Source of the DNA: Burkholderiales bacterium PBB1
GTDB lineage: Bacteria; Pseudomonadota; Gammaproteobacteria; Burkholderiales; Burkholderiaceae_C
Length of the DNA: 64,000 bases
Assembly (NCBI GenBank): GCA_002255905.1
Contig: NKIN01000001.1
Location: 806,001-870,000 of the forward strand
Direction: 5' to 3'
Shown here: positions 43,389-53,614 of the stretch, piece after piece
Numbering within the stretch: the first letter of the stretch is position 1
How the letters are laid out: each line of letters begins with the position of its first letter
Notes under the pieces: model-generated
What the model was told of the DNA's origin: nothing
The model's database searches: none
What the model saw: the letters and a program-made list of their open reading frames with translations, nothing else
Translations under genes and position numbers: made by a program

Positions 43389-46300
43389 ATGGCCTCACTT
43401 CGATTCTCGCCAGACAAGTCCGTTGCAGGCGGGCCCGCGCCGTCGTCATCGGTGACATCGGCTGAGTGGTTGCCCAAGTCGCTGGTCGCGACCGCTGCGT
43501 GGGCCGCTGTGCTGTTTTTCGCCTTCGCCGTCACGGCGATATTCCTGTCCCGCCGCACCGGCAGCATCGCCATGCTCTGGTACGCCAACGCCGCGATCGT
43601 GGTGCTGCTGCAAGGCAAGCCGGAGCGGCAGTGGCCGGTGCTGCTGGGCGCCGCGGCGCTGGGCAATGTCGCTGCCAACTGGGTGTTCGGCGACCCCTGG
43701 CTGCTGATCCTGAGTTTCACCGTCGGCAACGCCTTCGAGATATTGATCGGCGCGATGCTGCTGCGCCGTTACTGCGTGCCCGCCGACTGCGTCAGCCGCC
43801 CGGGTCGGTTGTCCCTGGCCTTGCTGCTCGCCGGTGTCGTTCCTGCATTCCTCGCTGCGACGCTCGGGGCCAGCTTGCTGTCCACCCGTGGGGTCGGTCC
43901 GATCGACAAGCTGTGGCTGTCGTGGTTCGAGGGCAGCTCGATCGGCAGCGTGGCGCTGCTGCCACTGGGGCTGCTGCTGGCAGCCCGGGGCTGGCGCCCG
44001 CTGTGGCAGGAGTTGCGTAGACCTTCGGTGCTTCTGGCGCTGCTGCTGACGGTGGGCATCTCGCTGACCGCACCGACCTCGCTGCCGCATCCCTACGTCT
44101 ACATCTCGATTGCGCTGGTGCTGCTGGCCTCTGTCGGGCGCTTCACCGGGGCGGCACTTGGGGTCTTGCTGTGCTCGCTGTCGGTGGCAGTGCTGATCGC
44201 CCAGGGGGCATTCCAGCCGCTGATGACCATCCACTCGCTGAACGAGGGCCTGTTCTATCTGCCGCTGATCCTGGTGTTGCTGCCGCCGCTGTTGTTGGCC
44301 GCCACCCTCGAGCGCATCCAGGACGGCGTGAGCGAGCTGGCTCAGCGCGAGGACGATTTCCGCAATCTCTACGAGAAGGCTCCGGTGCTGATGCACTCGG
44401 TGGGCATCGACCGACGGCTGTTGAGCGTCAATGACGAGTGGCTGGCTCGCCTCGGCTACGAGCGCTCCGAGGTGCTGGGGCGTCCTTCAACCGATTTCCT
44501 GACGCCGGAGTCATGTCGGTACGCCGAAGAAGTCGTGATCCCCATGTTCCTCAAGCAGGGATTTCTGCGTGACGTGGACTACCAGATGGTCACGAAAAGC
44601 GGCGAGGTTCTGGATGTGCAGCTGTCTGCCATCTGGCAGCGCGATGCCCATGGCCGTCCGGTGCGAACGCTCTCGGTGATCAAGGAAACCACTGAGCAAA
44701 GGCGCCTGGCGGCCGAACTGGTTGCCGAGAAGGAGCGCATCGAGGTGACGCTGCAATCCATCGGCGATGGCGTCGTGACCACCGATGAGCAGGGGCGCAT
44801 CACCTACATGAATCCCGTGGCCGAGCAGCTGGTGGGACGTCGCCTGGACGAAGCCCGCGGGCTCGCGTTCAGTGCGGTGGTGCACATGTTCGACGACATC
44901 GCCGGTGCGCCGCTGTTGAGCCCGATCGAGAACTGCCTGTACGGAAAGCGCGTGGCTGGGGTGCCGCAGAGCGCGGTGCTGCGCGATCGCCACGGCAAGG
45001 AGTACGGCGTGCAGAACTCCGTGGCACCGATCCTCGGCAAGAACGGCATGCTGATCGGCGCGGTGATGGTGTTCCAGGATGTGTCGGAAGCGCGCGCGCT
45101 GTCGCAGCGCCTGGCCTACCTTGCACACCACGACAGCTTGACCGATCTGCCCAACCGGGTGCTGTTCCAGGACCGCGTACACCAGGCGTGTCAGTTCGCC
45201 CTGCGCCATCGGACCCGCTTCGCAGTCATCTTCATGGACCTCGATCATTTCAAGCACGTCAACGACTCGCTGGGCCATGCCGTCGGTGACGAGCTGCTGA
45301 AGAAGGTGTCGCAGCGGCTGACCAGCACGCTGCGCGGCAGCGACACGGTGTGCCGCCTCGGTGGCGATGAGTTCGTGATGCTGCTGTCGGACATCGGTGG
45401 CCCCGAGGATGTCGGTGAAGTCGCGAAGAAGATCCTGCGCGAAGTGGGCGTGCCCTGCGTGCTCGAAGGCACGGAGGTGAACGTGGGCATCAGCCTGGGC
45501 ATCGCGGTCTTCCCCAGTGACGGCGACGACCCTGAAACGCTGATGAAGCACGCCGACGCGGCGATGTACCGCTCCAAGCGCGAGGGGCGCAACCGCTATC
45601 AGTTCTTCTCGAGGGCGGTCGACCAGGCCGCCTCGGCCCGGTTGCGGCTGGAGGCCGACATGCGTCGGGGTCTTGCCGAAGGCCAGTTCGTTGCGCATTA
45701 CCAGCCGATCATCGATGCGGCCACTGGCAAGCCCGTGGCTTTGGAGGCCCTGGCCCGATGGGATCGACCAGAGCACGGCCTGCAAAGCCCGCTCGTGTTC
45801 ATCACTGTCGCCGAAGAAAGTGGCTTGATCGTGCCGCTCGGTGCAGCCATGCTGCGCTGCGCCTGCGAGCAACTGCGTGCCTGGCAGGGCACCCCGCTGG
45901 GCCACATCACCATCGCGGTCAACGTGTCGCCGGTGCAGCTGGCCCACGCGGGCTTCATCGAGATGGTGGCCGACACGCTGCAGTCCACGGGCGTGGCCGG
46001 TGCCCAGCTCGCCTTCGAGATCACCGAGTCCACGCTGATGACCGACCCTGACGCGACGCTGGGCCTGCTGCAGCGGATCAAGACCCTGGGCATCCGCATT
46101 GCCGTCGACGACTTCGGCACCGGCTACTCCAGCCTGAGCCACCTCAAGCGCTTCCCTGTCGACAGCGTCAAGATCGATCGTTCGTTCGTGCGCGATCTGG
46201 AGACCGACCCCGACGACCGGGAGCTGGTGAAGGCCATCGTCGCGATGTCGAGGAGCCTGCGCCTGCGTGTGGTGGCCGAAGGTGTGGAAACCGATGTGCA

Positions 46301-46430
46301 GTCCGAGATGCTGACGGCCATGGGGTGCACCTCGCTCCAGGGCTTTCTGTATGCCAGGCCGGCCGATGCGGCGACCGTGGGCAGATGGCTGCAGGCCGCC
46401 ATGGCCGGACAGCCGGCGGCTGTCGAGTAG
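43389..46430 (+). CDS. MASE1-PAS-PAS-GGDEF-EAL cyclic-di-GMP protein
   Basis: The 1013-residue protein has an integral-membrane MASE1 sensor (about residues 30-310), two PAS domains (DFRNLYEKAPVLMHSVGIDR, then LQSIGDGVVTTDEQGRITYM), a GGDEF domain and an EAL domain. The cyclase motif GGDEF is intact at 658-662, with the inhibitory site RGSD five residues before it. The EAL motif is intact at 786-788, and DDFGTGYSSL, KIDRSFV and VVAEGVET are also present. Both activities could therefore work, making or degrading c-di-GMP under control of the membrane and PAS signals. Followed after about 95 bases by a chemoreceptor gene. Confidence 0.93.
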   Translation: MASLRFSPDKSVAGGPAPSSSVTSAEWLPKSLVATAAWAAVLFFAFAVTAIFLSRRTGSIAMLWYANAAIVVLLQGKPERQWPVLLGAAALGNVAANWVFGDPWLLILSFTVGNAFEILIGAMLLRRYCVPADCVSRPGRLSLALLLAGVVPAFLAATLGASLLSTRGVGPIDKLWLSWFEGSSIGSVALLPLGLLLAARGWRPLWQELRRPSVLLALLLTVGISLTAPTSLPHPYVYISIALVLLASVGRFTGAALGVLLCSLSVAVLIAQGAFQPLMTIHSLNEGLFYLPLILVLLPPLLLAATLERIQDGVSELAQREDDFRNLYEKAPVLMHSVGIDRRLLSVNDEWLARLGYERSEVLGRPSTDFLTPESCRYAEEVVIPMFLKQGFLRDVDYQMVTKSGEVLDVQLSAIWQRDAHGRPVRTLSVIKETTEQRRLAAELVAEKERIEVTLQSIGDGVVTTDEQGRITYMNPVAEQLVGRRLDEARGLAFSAVVHMFDDIAGAPLLSPIENCLYGKRVAGVPQSAVLRDRHGKEYGVQNSVAPILGKNGMLIGAVMVFQDVSEARALSQRLAYLAHHDSLTDLPNRVLFQDRVHQACQFALRHRTRFAVIFMDLDHFKHVNDSLGHAVGDELLKKVSQRLTSTLRGSDTVCRLGGDEFVMLLSDIGGPEDVGEVAKKILREVGVPCVLEGTEVNVGISLGIAVFPSDGDDPETLMKHADAAMYRSKREGRNRYQFFSRAVDQAASARLRLEADMRRGLAEGQFVAHYQPIIDAATGKPVALEALARWDRPEHGLQSPLVFITVAEESGLIVPLGAAMLRCACEQLRAWQGTPLGHITIAVNVSPVQLAHAGFIEMVADTLQSTGVAGAQLAFEITESTLMTDPDATLGLLQRIKTLGIRIAVDDFGTGYSSLSHLKRFPVDSVKIDRSFVRDLETDPDDRELVKAIVAMSRSLRLRVVAEGVETDVQSEMLTAMGCTSLQGFLYARPADAATVGRWLQAAMAGQPAAVE

Positions 46431-46525
46431 CCAGCCGGTTCGGCTGCGCGTTCCCGCTGAAGACGGTCAAGTCGGCGCCGACCTTGCCGATACCCGTCCA
46501 TTGACCATCCTGGATCGGGGTCGCC

Positions 46526-48058
46526 ATGAAGCTTCGCACGCAAATTCTTGTTCTGGGCCTGTTCGGCGCCTTGCTGGCGTCGGTCAGTGGCGGCATGGGC
46601 CTGTTGGGTGTGTCTCGGCTGGGCGTGTCGATCGACGAGTCGCTACAGGCCAGCGAGACGCTGCAGACCAGCCAGGAGGCCGACATGATGCACGACGCAG
46701 TCCGTGCCGACGCCCAGATGGCCTACCTCGGCGCCCTGGACAGAAGCCCGGCGCGCATCGCCGAAGCCCGGGCCGGTTTGAACGAACACGCGAAGCGGTT
46801 CAACGAATCCCTGGCCCGACTGGGCCAGTTGCCGCTCAGCGCAGAAAGCCGCAGCGCCTTGACCACGGCCGAGCCGTTGGTGAAGCAGTACCTGGCCTCC
46901 GCCTCTCGCGTCATCGAAGCCGCCGGTGTCGATGTCAGCAAGGCCAAGGCGGAACTACCGGCGCTGCAGATTGTCTTCAGCGAGCTCGAAGGCCGCATGG
47001 CGGTACTTTCGGATTCGATCGAAAAGAATGGCAGCGGCGTCATCGCCAACGCGCAGGCCAGCGTCACGCGCACCCACACGCTGGTGGTGGCCTCGCTGGT
47101 GATCGGCGCGGCCTTGATCGTCATGGCCGCGCTCGCGCTGGCGCGCAACATGACCCGGCCGATGGCACACGCGGTCGAGGTGGCCGGCGAGATGGCACAC
47201 GGCGACCTGACCACCACCATCCGCCCGCATGGAAACGACGAGACGCAGCAGTTGCTGCAATCGATGCAGCGCATGCAAGCCGACTTTGCGCGCATCGTGG
47301 CCGAGGTGAAGGCGAACGCCCAATCCATGGCCACGGCGAGTCGCGAGATCGCGGTGGGCAACCTTGATTTTTCCAATCGCACCGAGCAGCAAGCGAGTTC
47401 GCTGCAACAGACGGCTGCGACCATGGAGCAGATGAGTTCGACCGTTCGAACGAACGCCGACAACGCGCGACAGGCCGACCAACTCGCCTCGGGTGCCTCC
47501 AGTGTGGCGTTGAAGGGCGGCGAGGTGATGGGACAGGTCGTCGCGACCATCTCCGGCATCAACGACAGCTCCAAGAAGATCGCCGACATCATCGGCGTGA
47601 TCGACGGCATCGCCTTCCAGACCAACATCCTCGCGCTGAATGCGGCGGTGGAGGCCGCGCGCGCCGGCGAGCAGGGTCGTGGTTTCGCGGTGGTGGCCGG
47701 TGAGGTGCGCGCCTTGGCGCACCGCAGCGCCGAGGCGGCACGCGAGGTGCGCACGCTGGTGCAAGAAAGCGTCGAGCGCGTGGCCGAAGGCACGGTGCTG
47801 GTCGACGAGGCCGGCAAGACGATGCAGGAGATCGTCGGCGCCATCCGCCGCGTCACCGAGATCGTGGCCGAGATCAGCACGGCCACCTCCGAGCAGAGTA
47901 CCGGCATCAGCCAGGTCGGCGAGGCGGTGTCTCACATGGACCAGGCCACGCAGCAGAACGCAGCGCTGATCGAACAAAGCGCCGCAGCCACCGAGAGCCT
48001 CAGCAAGCAGGCGAACGCACTGGTCGAGTCGGTGGCCCCCTTCAAGGTCGCTGCCTGA
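46526..48058 (+). CDS. Methyl-accepting chemotaxis protein
   Basis: The 510-residue transmembrane receptor has an N-terminal helix, a periplasmic four-helix ligand domain of about 150 residues, a second helix ([20 protein letters not shown]), HAMP ([23 protein letters not shown]), and a long signalling coiled coil with the tip [29 protein letters not shown]-type hairpin that binds CheA/CheW. It lacks the C-terminal xWxxF tether for CheR/CheB, unlike the second receptor in this window. After the stop GGTTGCGA and TCGCAACC (48108-48129) form a hairpin. Confidence 0.93.
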   Translation: MKLRTQILVLGLFGALLASVSGGMGLLGVSRLGVSIDESLQASETLQTSQEADMMHDAVRADAQMAYLGALDRSPARIAEARAGLNEHAKRFNESLARLGQLPLSAESRSALTTAEPLVKQYLASASRVIEAAGVDVSKAKAELPALQIVFSELEGRMAVLSDSIEKNGSGVIANAQASVTRTHTLVVASLVIGAALIVMAALALARNMTRPMAHAVEVAGEMAHGDLTTTIRPHGNDETQQLLQSMQRMQADFARIVAEVKANAQSMATASREIAVGNLDFSNRTEQQASSLQQTAATMEQMSSTVRTNADNARQADQLASGASSVALKGGEVMGQVVATISGINDSSKKIADIIGVIDGIAFQTNILALNAAVEAARAGEQGRGFAVVAGEVRALAHRSAEAAREVRTLVQESVERVAEGTVLVDEAGKTMQEIVGAIRRVTEIVAEISTATSEQSTGISQVGEAVSHMDQATQQNAALIEQSAAATESLSKQANALVESVAPFKVAA

Positions 48059-48107
48059 GGCGCACTTGCCTGCGTCGCACTGACGGCCGGGTGTCGTCGG
48101 AGTTTCA

Positions 48108-48129
48108 GGTTGCGACGGTGATCGCAACC
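48108..48129 (+). repeat. Hairpin-forming inverted repeat after the chemoreceptor
   Basis: GGTTGCGA and TCGCAACC pair over 8 bases around CGGTGA. It could end the receptor transcript, though no T run follows. The rest of the 397-base gap to the sulfate-binding protein holds another 7-bp stem (GCGGCCC with GGGCCGC, around 48147-48187) and the promoter region described separately. Confidence 0.45.
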
Positions 48130-48310
48130 GACAGTTGTGTCGCATCGCGGCCCCGGGTCGATTCCCAGTACCGGTCCAGGGCCGCACATCCACATGGCAT
48201 TGGCCCTGCCGTCGATGACGAGCCGCCCAGCGACGCGTGACCCAGCAAGCTTTCCGCGAGAGCTTCTGCGCCGCACCGAGCGCGTTCCTGTCCTTTCGCC
48301 CGGAGATGCG

Positions 48311-48378
48311 AATAGATGGATTTCGCATATGCAAGCGCGGATCGCTTCGTTTTGAGATCAGGGTGGCCTGCCTAGGAT
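48311..48378 (+). promoter_or_regulatory. Candidate CysB-controlled promoter of first sulfate-binding gene
   Basis: AATAGATGGATTTCGCATATG (48311-48331), then GAGATCA, GGG, and GCCTGCCTAGGAT recur in the same order in front of the second, paralogous binding-protein gene. A -10-like TAGGAT lies at 48373-48378 and a -35-like TTGAGA at 48352-48357 (spacing 15, short). The A/T-rich upstream block would suit an activator site; CysB is inferred because two CysB paralogues and a sulfate operon are present. Confidence 0.5.
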
Positions 48379-48455
48379 GCATCGTCCGTTGCCCATCAGG
48401 CCGCTTTCCTCCCCTCCGATTCGTTCCCGCTGCTTTCCAACCAGGACCTGCCTTC

Positions 48456-49469
48456 ATGTCTGTCTCCCGACTCACCCGCTCCGCACTGCTGGCCGTGGCC
48501 ATCGGTACTGCCGCCTTTGCCACCTGGTCCAAGGACGTCACGCTGCTCAACGTGTCCTACGACCCGACCCGTGAGCTCTACGTGGAATACAACGCCGCGT
48601 TCGCCAAGTTCTGGAAGGCCAAGACCGGCGATGTGGTCACGGTCAAGCAATCGCACGGCGGTTCAGGCAAGCAGGCGCGCTCGGTCATCGATGGCATCGA
48701 CGCCGACGTGGTGACGCTGGCCCTGGCCTACGACATCGACGAGATCGCCGAGCGGGCCAAGGTGTTGCCCACCGACTGGCAGAAGCGCCTCAAGAACAAC
48801 AGTTCGCCGTACACCTCGACCTACATCTTTCTGGTCCGCAAAGGCAACCCGAAAGGCATCAAGAACTGGGACGACCTGGTCAAGCCGGGCGTGGGCGTGG
48901 TCACTGCCAACCCCAAGACTTCGGGCGGCGCCCGTTGGGGCTACTTGGCAGCTTACGGCTTCGCGCTGAAGCAGCCCGGCGGCAACGATGCCAAGGCGCA
49001 AGAGTTCGTCGCCCGCCTGTTCAAGAACGTGCCGGTGCTCGACTCGGGCGCTCGCGGCTCGACGGTGACCTTCGCCGAGCGCGGCATCGGTGACGTGCTG
49101 CTGGCCTGGGAAAACGAGGCGCACCTCGCGCTGAAGGAGTTCGGTGCCGACAAGTTCGACATCGTCTACCCGCCGGTCAGCATCCTGGCCGAGCCGCCGG
49201 TCAGCGTGCTCGACAAGGTGGTCGACAAGAAGGGCACCCGCGACGTGGCCCAGGCCTACCTGCAGTATCTGTACTCGCCCGAAGGCCAGGAGATCGCCGC
49301 ACGCAACTACTACCGCCCCATCGACCCCGCCATCGCGGCCAAGTACGAAAAGAACTTCCCGAAGATCAGCCTGTTCACCATCGACGATGTCTTTGGCGGC
49401 TGGACCAAGGCCCAGAAGACGCACTTCGCCGATGGGGGCCTGTTCGACAAGATTTACACACTGAAGTGA
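48456..49469 (+). CDS. sbp: Sulfate ABC transporter substrate-binding protein (first copy)
   Basis: The 337-residue periplasmic protein has a signal peptide ([17 protein letters not shown]) and the sulfate-binding family sequence: [57 protein letters not shown], and [18 protein letters not shown]. It captures sulfate or thiosulfate for CysTWA. A tandem paralogue follows. The downstream gap has a strong hairpin beginning right after the stop. Confidence 0.92.
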   Translation: MSVSRLTRSALLAVAIGTAAFATWSKDVTLLNVSYDPTRELYVEYNAAFAKFWKAKTGDVVTVKQSHGGSGKQARSVIDGIDADVVTLALAYDIDEIAERAKVLPTDWQKRLKNNSSPYTSTYIFLVRKGNPKGIKNWDDLVKPGVGVVTANPKTSGGARWGYLAAYGFALKQPGGNDAKAQEFVARLFKNVPVLDSGARGSTVTFAERGIGDVLLAWENEAHLALKEFGADKFDIVYPPVSILAEPPVSVLDKVVDKKGTRDVAQAYLQYLYSPEGQEIAARNYYRPIDPAIAAKYEKNFPKISLFTIDDVFGGWTKAQKTHFADGGLFDKIYTLK

Positions 49470-49521
49470 CCTGCCGGTCTGCCAGGGGCCGGCTCAGCCA
49501 GCCCCTGGGACGACCGACAGG
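49470..49521 (+). terminator. Long hairpin between the two sulfate-binding genes
   Basis: Starting directly at the sbp stop, CCTGCCGGTC pairs with GACCGACAGG (9 of 10), and inside it CCAGGGGC pairs with GCCCCTGG (8 of 8) around an 11-base loop. No T run follows. It may stop most transcripts after the first binding protein or protect its mRNA end, so that binding protein is made in excess over the transporter. Confidence 0.55.
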
Positions 49522-49565
49522 CTGACGGATGCCCGCAGTGGCTCCGCCGGCTTTAGTCGTTTTTC

Positions 49566-49619
49566 AAATATGGATTGGAGGAATATGTCGTTGATCATGG
49601 GGTGAGGGCTGCCTAGCAT
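49566..49619 (+). promoter_or_regulatory. Candidate CysB-controlled promoter of second sulfate-binding gene
   Basis: AAATATGGATTGGAGGAATATG (first bases at 49566) resembles the block upstream of the first copy. It is followed by -35 TTGATC (49591-49596), a 17-base spacer with CATGGGGTGAGG, and -10 TAGCAT (49614-49619) within GCTGCCTAGCATCGTC. The match to the first promoter extends across both boxes, so the promoter was duplicated together with the gene. Confidence 0.55.
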
Positions 49620-49660
49620 CGTCGATCCGACACTTCATGGCAGCCCCGGCTGCGTTGCCC

Positions 49661-50683
49661 ATGTCCTCAATTTCCCGCCGCGCGGCGCTCGTCGCGCTGA
49701 CCAGCGTCGTTGCGCTGTCTCCCTCGCTGTCCACCGCGCAAGCCCCTGGCAAGACGCTGCTGAACGTCAGCTACGACGTGTCGCGCGAGTTCTACAAGGA
49801 ATACAACGCCGCGTTCGCCGCGCACTGGAAGAAGACCACCGGCGAGGTCCTGACGCTGAATCAGTCGCACGGTGGCAGCAGCAAGCAAGCGCGCAGCGTG
49901 GTCGACGGCCTGGAGGCCGACGTCATCACGATGAACCAGGCCAACGACATCGACGTTCTGGCCGACCGCGGGGGGCTGGTGCCGGCCGACTGGGCCAAGC
50001 GCCTGCCAGACAACAGCGCGCCGACGACCTCGCTGTCGGTGATCCTGGTGCGCAAGGGCAACCCGAAATCGATCCAGGACTGGAGCGATCTGGGTCGCGC
50101 CGGCATCTCGGTCATCATCCCCAACCCCAAGACCTCGGGCAATGGCCGCTACACCTACCTGGCGGCCTGGGGCGCTGCCGTGAAGAACGGCGTGTCGCCT
50201 GCCGCAGCCAAGGCATTGGTCGAGCGCATCTTCACCAACGTGCCGGTGCTCGATGGCGGAGGGCGCGGTGCCACCACCACCTTTGCGCAGCGCAATCTCG
50301 GCGATGCGTTGGTCACCTTCGAGAGCGAGGTGCCGCTGATCAAGCGCGAGTTCGGTGGCGACTACGAAGTGATCTATCCGAAGTGGACCGTGCTGGCAGA
50401 AAACCCGGTCTCGGTGGTCGACAAGGTGGTCGACAAGCGCGGCACACGCGTGCAGGCGGAGGCTTATCTGAAGTACCTGTGGTCCGACGAAGGCCAGGAG
50501 ATCGCCGCCCGGCAGCACATCCGTCCGCGCAGCGCCAAGATGCTGGCCAAGTACGCCAAGGACTTCCCCAAGGTGGGCACCTTCACCGTCGACGAGGTGT
50601 TCGGCAGCTGGAAGAAGGCGCAAAAGGAGCACTTCGACGACGGCGGCTTCTACGACCAGATCGTCCTGCGTTCGAAGAAGTAA
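49661..50683 (+). CDS. sbp: Sulfate ABC transporter substrate-binding protein (second copy)
   Basis: The 340-residue protein starts at MSSISRRAALVALTSVVALS (an ATG 24 bases upstream is in frame), with a signal peptide that contains a twin-arginine-like pair. The mature part is close to the first copy: [39 protein letters not shown], and NPKTSGNGRYTYLAAWG. Differences such as MNQANDIDVLADRGG versus [15 protein letters not shown] may alter ligand preference (sulfate versus thiosulfate or another oxyanion). cysT follows after 12 bases. Confidence 0.92.
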   Translation: MSSISRRAALVALTSVVALSPSLSTAQAPGKTLLNVSYDVSREFYKEYNAAFAAHWKKTTGEVLTLNQSHGGSSKQARSVVDGLEADVITMNQANDIDVLADRGGLVPADWAKRLPDNSAPTTSLSVILVRKGNPKSIQDWSDLGRAGISVIIPNPKTSGNGRYTYLAAWGAAVKNGVSPAAAKALVERIFTNVPVLDGGGRGATTTFAQRNLGDALVTFESEVPLIKREFGGDYEVIYPKWTVLAENPVSVVDKVVDKRGTRVQAEAYLKYLWSDEGQEIAARQHIRPRSAKMLAKYAKDFPKVGTFTVDEVFGSWKKAQKEHFDDGGFYDQIVLRSKK

Positions 50684-50695
50684 GCGGGGTCCCTC

Positions 50696-51529
50696 GTGTT
50701 CCTTTCCCGCACCCTGCTGCGGCGTCACAGCGTGTTGCCTGGCTTCGACTTGGCGCTCGGCTTCACGCTGCTGTATCTCAGCTTCATCGTGCTGATTCCG
50801 CTCAGCGCGGCCTTCCTCAAGACCGCCACGATGACCTGGCCGGCCTTCTGGGAGGCCGTCACGTCGCCGCGCGTGATGGCCTCGTACCGGTTGACCTTCG
50901 GTGCCTCGCTGGGCGGGGCGCTGCTCAACGCATTCTTCGGGCTGATCATTGCCTGGGTGCTGGTGCGCTACGAGTTCCCTTTCAAGCGCTTGGTTGACGC
51001 ACTCGTCGATCTGCCCTTTGCGCTGCCGACCGCAGTGGCCGGCATCGCGCTGACGGCGTTGTACGCCCAGAACGGATGGATCGGCCAGTGGTTGCCGTTC
51101 AAGGTCAGCTACACGCCACTGGGTGTGTTCGTGGCGCTCACCTTCATCGGCCTGCCGTTCGTGGTTCGCACGCTGCAGCCGGTGCTCGAAGACCTGCACA
51201 AGGAGGTCGAGGAGGCCGCGGCCACCCTGGGTGCCAACCGCTGGCAGACCTTCTCGAAGGTGATCTTCCCGATCCTCACGCCGGCACTGATCACGGGCTT
51301 CGCGCTGGCTTTCGCGCGGGCGCTGGGCGAATACGGCTCGGTGATCTTCATTGCGGGCAACATGCCCCTGGTCAGCGAGATCACGCCGCTGTTGATCATC
51401 ACCAAGCTGGAGCAGTACGACTATCAGGGCGCGACGGCGATCGCGGTGGTGATGCTGGTGGCAGCGTTCAGCCTGTTGCTGGCCATCAATGCGCTGCAGG
51501 CCTGGGCGCGATCACGGCAGGGGCGTTGA
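50696..51529 (+). CDS. cysT: Sulfate ABC transporter permease CysT
   Basis: The 277-residue inner-membrane permease has six helices and the EAA loop [21 protein letters not shown] that docks on the ATPase. The start is GTG at 50696. It forms the channel with CysW. Other family marks are [19 protein letters not shown] and [18 protein letters not shown]. Confidence 0.94.
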   Translation: MFLSRTLLRRHSVLPGFDLALGFTLLYLSFIVLIPLSAAFLKTATMTWPAFWEAVTSPRVMASYRLTFGASLGGALLNAFFGLIIAWVLVRYEFPFKRLVDALVDLPFALPTAVAGIALTALYAQNGWIGQWLPFKVSYTPLGVFVALTFIGLPFVVRTLQPVLEDLHKEVEEAAATLGANRWQTFSKVIFPILTPALITGFALAFARALGEYGSVIFIAGNMPLVSEITPLLIITKLEQYDYQGATAIAVVMLVAAFSLLLAINALQAWARSRQGR

Positions 51530-51533
51530 CACC

Positions 51534-52454
51534 ATGAGCACCCCCACCTCAACCTTGTCCCTGAAGGGCCGCGCCGATGCCAGTGGTGATCGGCTGAACG
51601 CGCCGCGCGACCTGGTGGCAGCCACCACCGAGCCGCGCTGGGTACGGTGGACGCTGATCGGCATCGCGCTGGCGTTCCTCACCGTCTTTCTTTTCGTGCC
51701 GCTCACCATCGTCTTTGTCGAGGCCTTCAAGAAGGGTGTCGATGTCTACCTGGCGTCGATCACCGAGCCCGATGCGCTGTCGGCGATCAAGCTGACGCTG
51801 ATTGCCGCGGCCATCAGCGTGCCGATGAACCTGGTGTTCGGTGTGGCGGCGGCCTGGTGCATCGCGAAGTTCGAGTTCCGCGGCAAGAACGTGCTGCTCA
51901 CACTGATCGATCTGCCGTTCTCGGTCAGCCCGGTCATCTCGGGCCTGATCTACGTGCTGATCTTCGGCCTGCAAGGCTGGTTCGGTGAGTGGCTGCGCGA
52001 TCACGACCTGAAGGTGATCTTCGCGGTGCCGGGGATCGTGTTGGCCACGGTGTTCGTCACGTTCCCCTTCGTGGCGCGCGAACTGATCCCGCTGATGCAG
52101 GCCCAGGGTACCGAGCAGGAGGAGGCCGCCTGCGTGCTGGGTGCCAGCGGCTGGCAACTGTTCTGGCGCGTGACCCTGCCCAACGTCAAGTGGGCGCTGC
52201 TGTACGGCGTGATCCTGTGCAACGCCCGGGCGATGGGCGAATTCGGCGCGGTGAGCGTCGTCTCCGGGCACATCCGTGGCCAGACCAACACGATGCCGCT
52301 GCACATCGAGATCCTCTACAACGAATACCAGTTCGCGGCGTCGTTTGCCGTGGCTTCGCTGCTGGCCTTGCTGGCCCTGGTGACCCTGGTGCTGAAGTAC
52401 GTGGTCGAGCAGCGGGTCAAGGCCGAGAAGCGTTCTGTCGGCGAAGTTGAGTGA
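51534..52454 (+). CDS. cysW: Sulfate ABC transporter permease CysW
   Basis: The 306-residue permease has a longer cytoplasmic N-terminal tail (about 40 residues), then six helices and the EAA loop ([20 protein letters not shown]). Family segments are [20 protein letters not shown] and [20 protein letters not shown]. It starts 4 bases after the cysT stop. Confidence 0.94.
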   Translation: MSTPTSTLSLKGRADASGDRLNAPRDLVAATTEPRWVRWTLIGIALAFLTVFLFVPLTIVFVEAFKKGVDVYLASITEPDALSAIKLTLIAAAISVPMNLVFGVAAAWCIAKFEFRGKNVLLTLIDLPFSVSPVISGLIYVLIFGLQGWFGEWLRDHDLKVIFAVPGIVLATVFVTFPFVARELIPLMQAQGTEQEEAACVLGASGWQLFWRVTLPNVKWALLYGVILCNARAMGEFGAVSVVSGHIRGQTNTMPLHIEILYNEYQFAASFAVASLLALLALVTLVLKYVVEQRVKAEKRSVGEVE

Positions 52455-52466
52455 AGAAGGCATCCC

Positions 52467-53531
52467 ATGAGCATTGAAGTCCGCAACCTGAACAAGCGCT
52501 TTGGCAAGACCGTGGTCTGCGACAACCTGAACCTGGACATCCCGTCGGGTGAGCTGGTTGCGTTGCTCGGGCCTTCGGGTTCCGGCAAGACCTCGCTGCT
52601 GCGCATCATCGCGGGACTGGAGGTGCCGGATTCGGGCACGGTGCTGTTCCATGGCGAAGACACCACCTACACCGACGTGCGCGAGCGGCAGGTCGGCTTC
52701 GTGTTCCAGCATTACGCGCTGTTCGCGCACATGACCATCTTCGAGAATGTGGCGTTCGGCCTGCGCGTGCGGCCGAAGGCCACGCGGCCGCCCGAGGCCC
52801 AGATCCGCGCCAAGGTCACCGACCTGCTCAAGCTGGTGCAACTCGACTGGATCGCCGATCGCTACCCGCACCAGCTCTCGGGTGGCCAGCGTCAGCGCAT
52901 CGCACTGGCGAGGGCGCTCGCGGTCGAGCCCAAGGTGCTGCTGCTCGACGAGCCGTTCGGCGCGCTCGACGCCAAGGTGCGCAAGGAGTTGCGGCGCTGG
53001 CTGCGCCGGTTGCACGACGAGGTGCATGTCACCAGCGTGTTCGTGACGCACGACCAGGAAGAAGCGATGGAGGTGGCCGATCGCATCGTGGTGATGAATG
53101 AGGGCCGCATCGAGCAGATCGGCTCGCCCGACGAGGTCTACGACCATCCGGCCACGCCGTTCGTGCTGAAGTTCCTGGGCGACGTGAACCTCTTCCATGG
53201 CCGACTCGATCATGTGCAGGGCGTCGCCGTGAACGGCGCTCCTGGCGGTGATGTCAGCTACGTGCGGCCGCACGAACTGCAGATCGTCGAGGCGCCCCAG
53301 GTCGGCTCGGTGGCGGTCAGGTTGACGCAGGTGCTGACGGTGGGCCCCAACACCCGGCTGGAATTCAAACGCCTGGACGACGGAAGCGACATCGACGTCG
53401 AATTGCCACGCTCGGAGTACCGGGCGCTGCGCGAGCGGCTGCCACTCGATGCCGGAGCGACCACGCACCTGCTTCCCAGGCGCATCCGGCGCTTTGCCGA
53501 AGACCTGACCGATCCCGCCGCCATGATCTGA
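52467..53531 (+). CDS. cysA: Sulfate/thiosulfate ABC transporter ATP-binding protein CysA
   Basis: The 354-residue ATPase has Walker [12 protein letters not shown], signature [15 protein letters not shown], Walker [17 protein letters not shown], and the switch His in [18 protein letters not shown]-terminal regulatory TOBE-like domain follows ([17 protein letters not shown]). It powers sulfate uptake through CysTW. Last gene of the operon; a terminator-like hairpin follows 3 bases after the stop. Confidence 0.95.
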   Translation: MSIEVRNLNKRFGKTVVCDNLNLDIPSGELVALLGPSGSGKTSLLRIIAGLEVPDSGTVLFHGEDTTYTDVRERQVGFVFQHYALFAHMTIFENVAFGLRVRPKATRPPEAQIRAKVTDLLKLVQLDWIADRYPHQLSGGQRQRIALARALAVEPKVLLLDEPFGALDAKVRKELRRWLRRLHDEVHVTSVFVTHDQEEAMEVADRIVVMNEGRIEQIGSPDEVYDHPATPFVLKFLGDVNLFHGRLDHVQGVAVNGAPGGDVSYVRPHELQIVEAPQVGSVAVRLTQVLTVGPNTRLEFKRLDDGSDIDVELPRSEYRALRERLPLDAGATTHLLPRRIRRFAEDLTDPAAMI

Positions 53532-53534
53532 GCG

Positions 53535-53574
53535 AACCGCGCCTGCGCTCGGCTTGATCCAGCGCAAGCGGTTT
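53535..53574 (+). terminator. Terminator-like hairpin after cysA
   Basis: AACCGC pairs with GCGGTT and, inside, TGCGCT pairs with AGCGCA around an 11-base loop. A short TTT follows. It begins 4 bases after the cysA stop and is likely to close the sulfate operon. Confidence 0.55.
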
Positions 53575-53614
53575 GGCCTGCGCTCGAACATCATCGGATC
53601 GGAAGGAGCCTGCC

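Noticed and set aside
46526-48058. Similarity of this gene to 56743-58464 as a possible recent DNA repeat
   Set aside because: Likeness is confined to the signalling domain that all chemoreceptors share; the sensor halves are unrelated, so this is ordinary paralogy.
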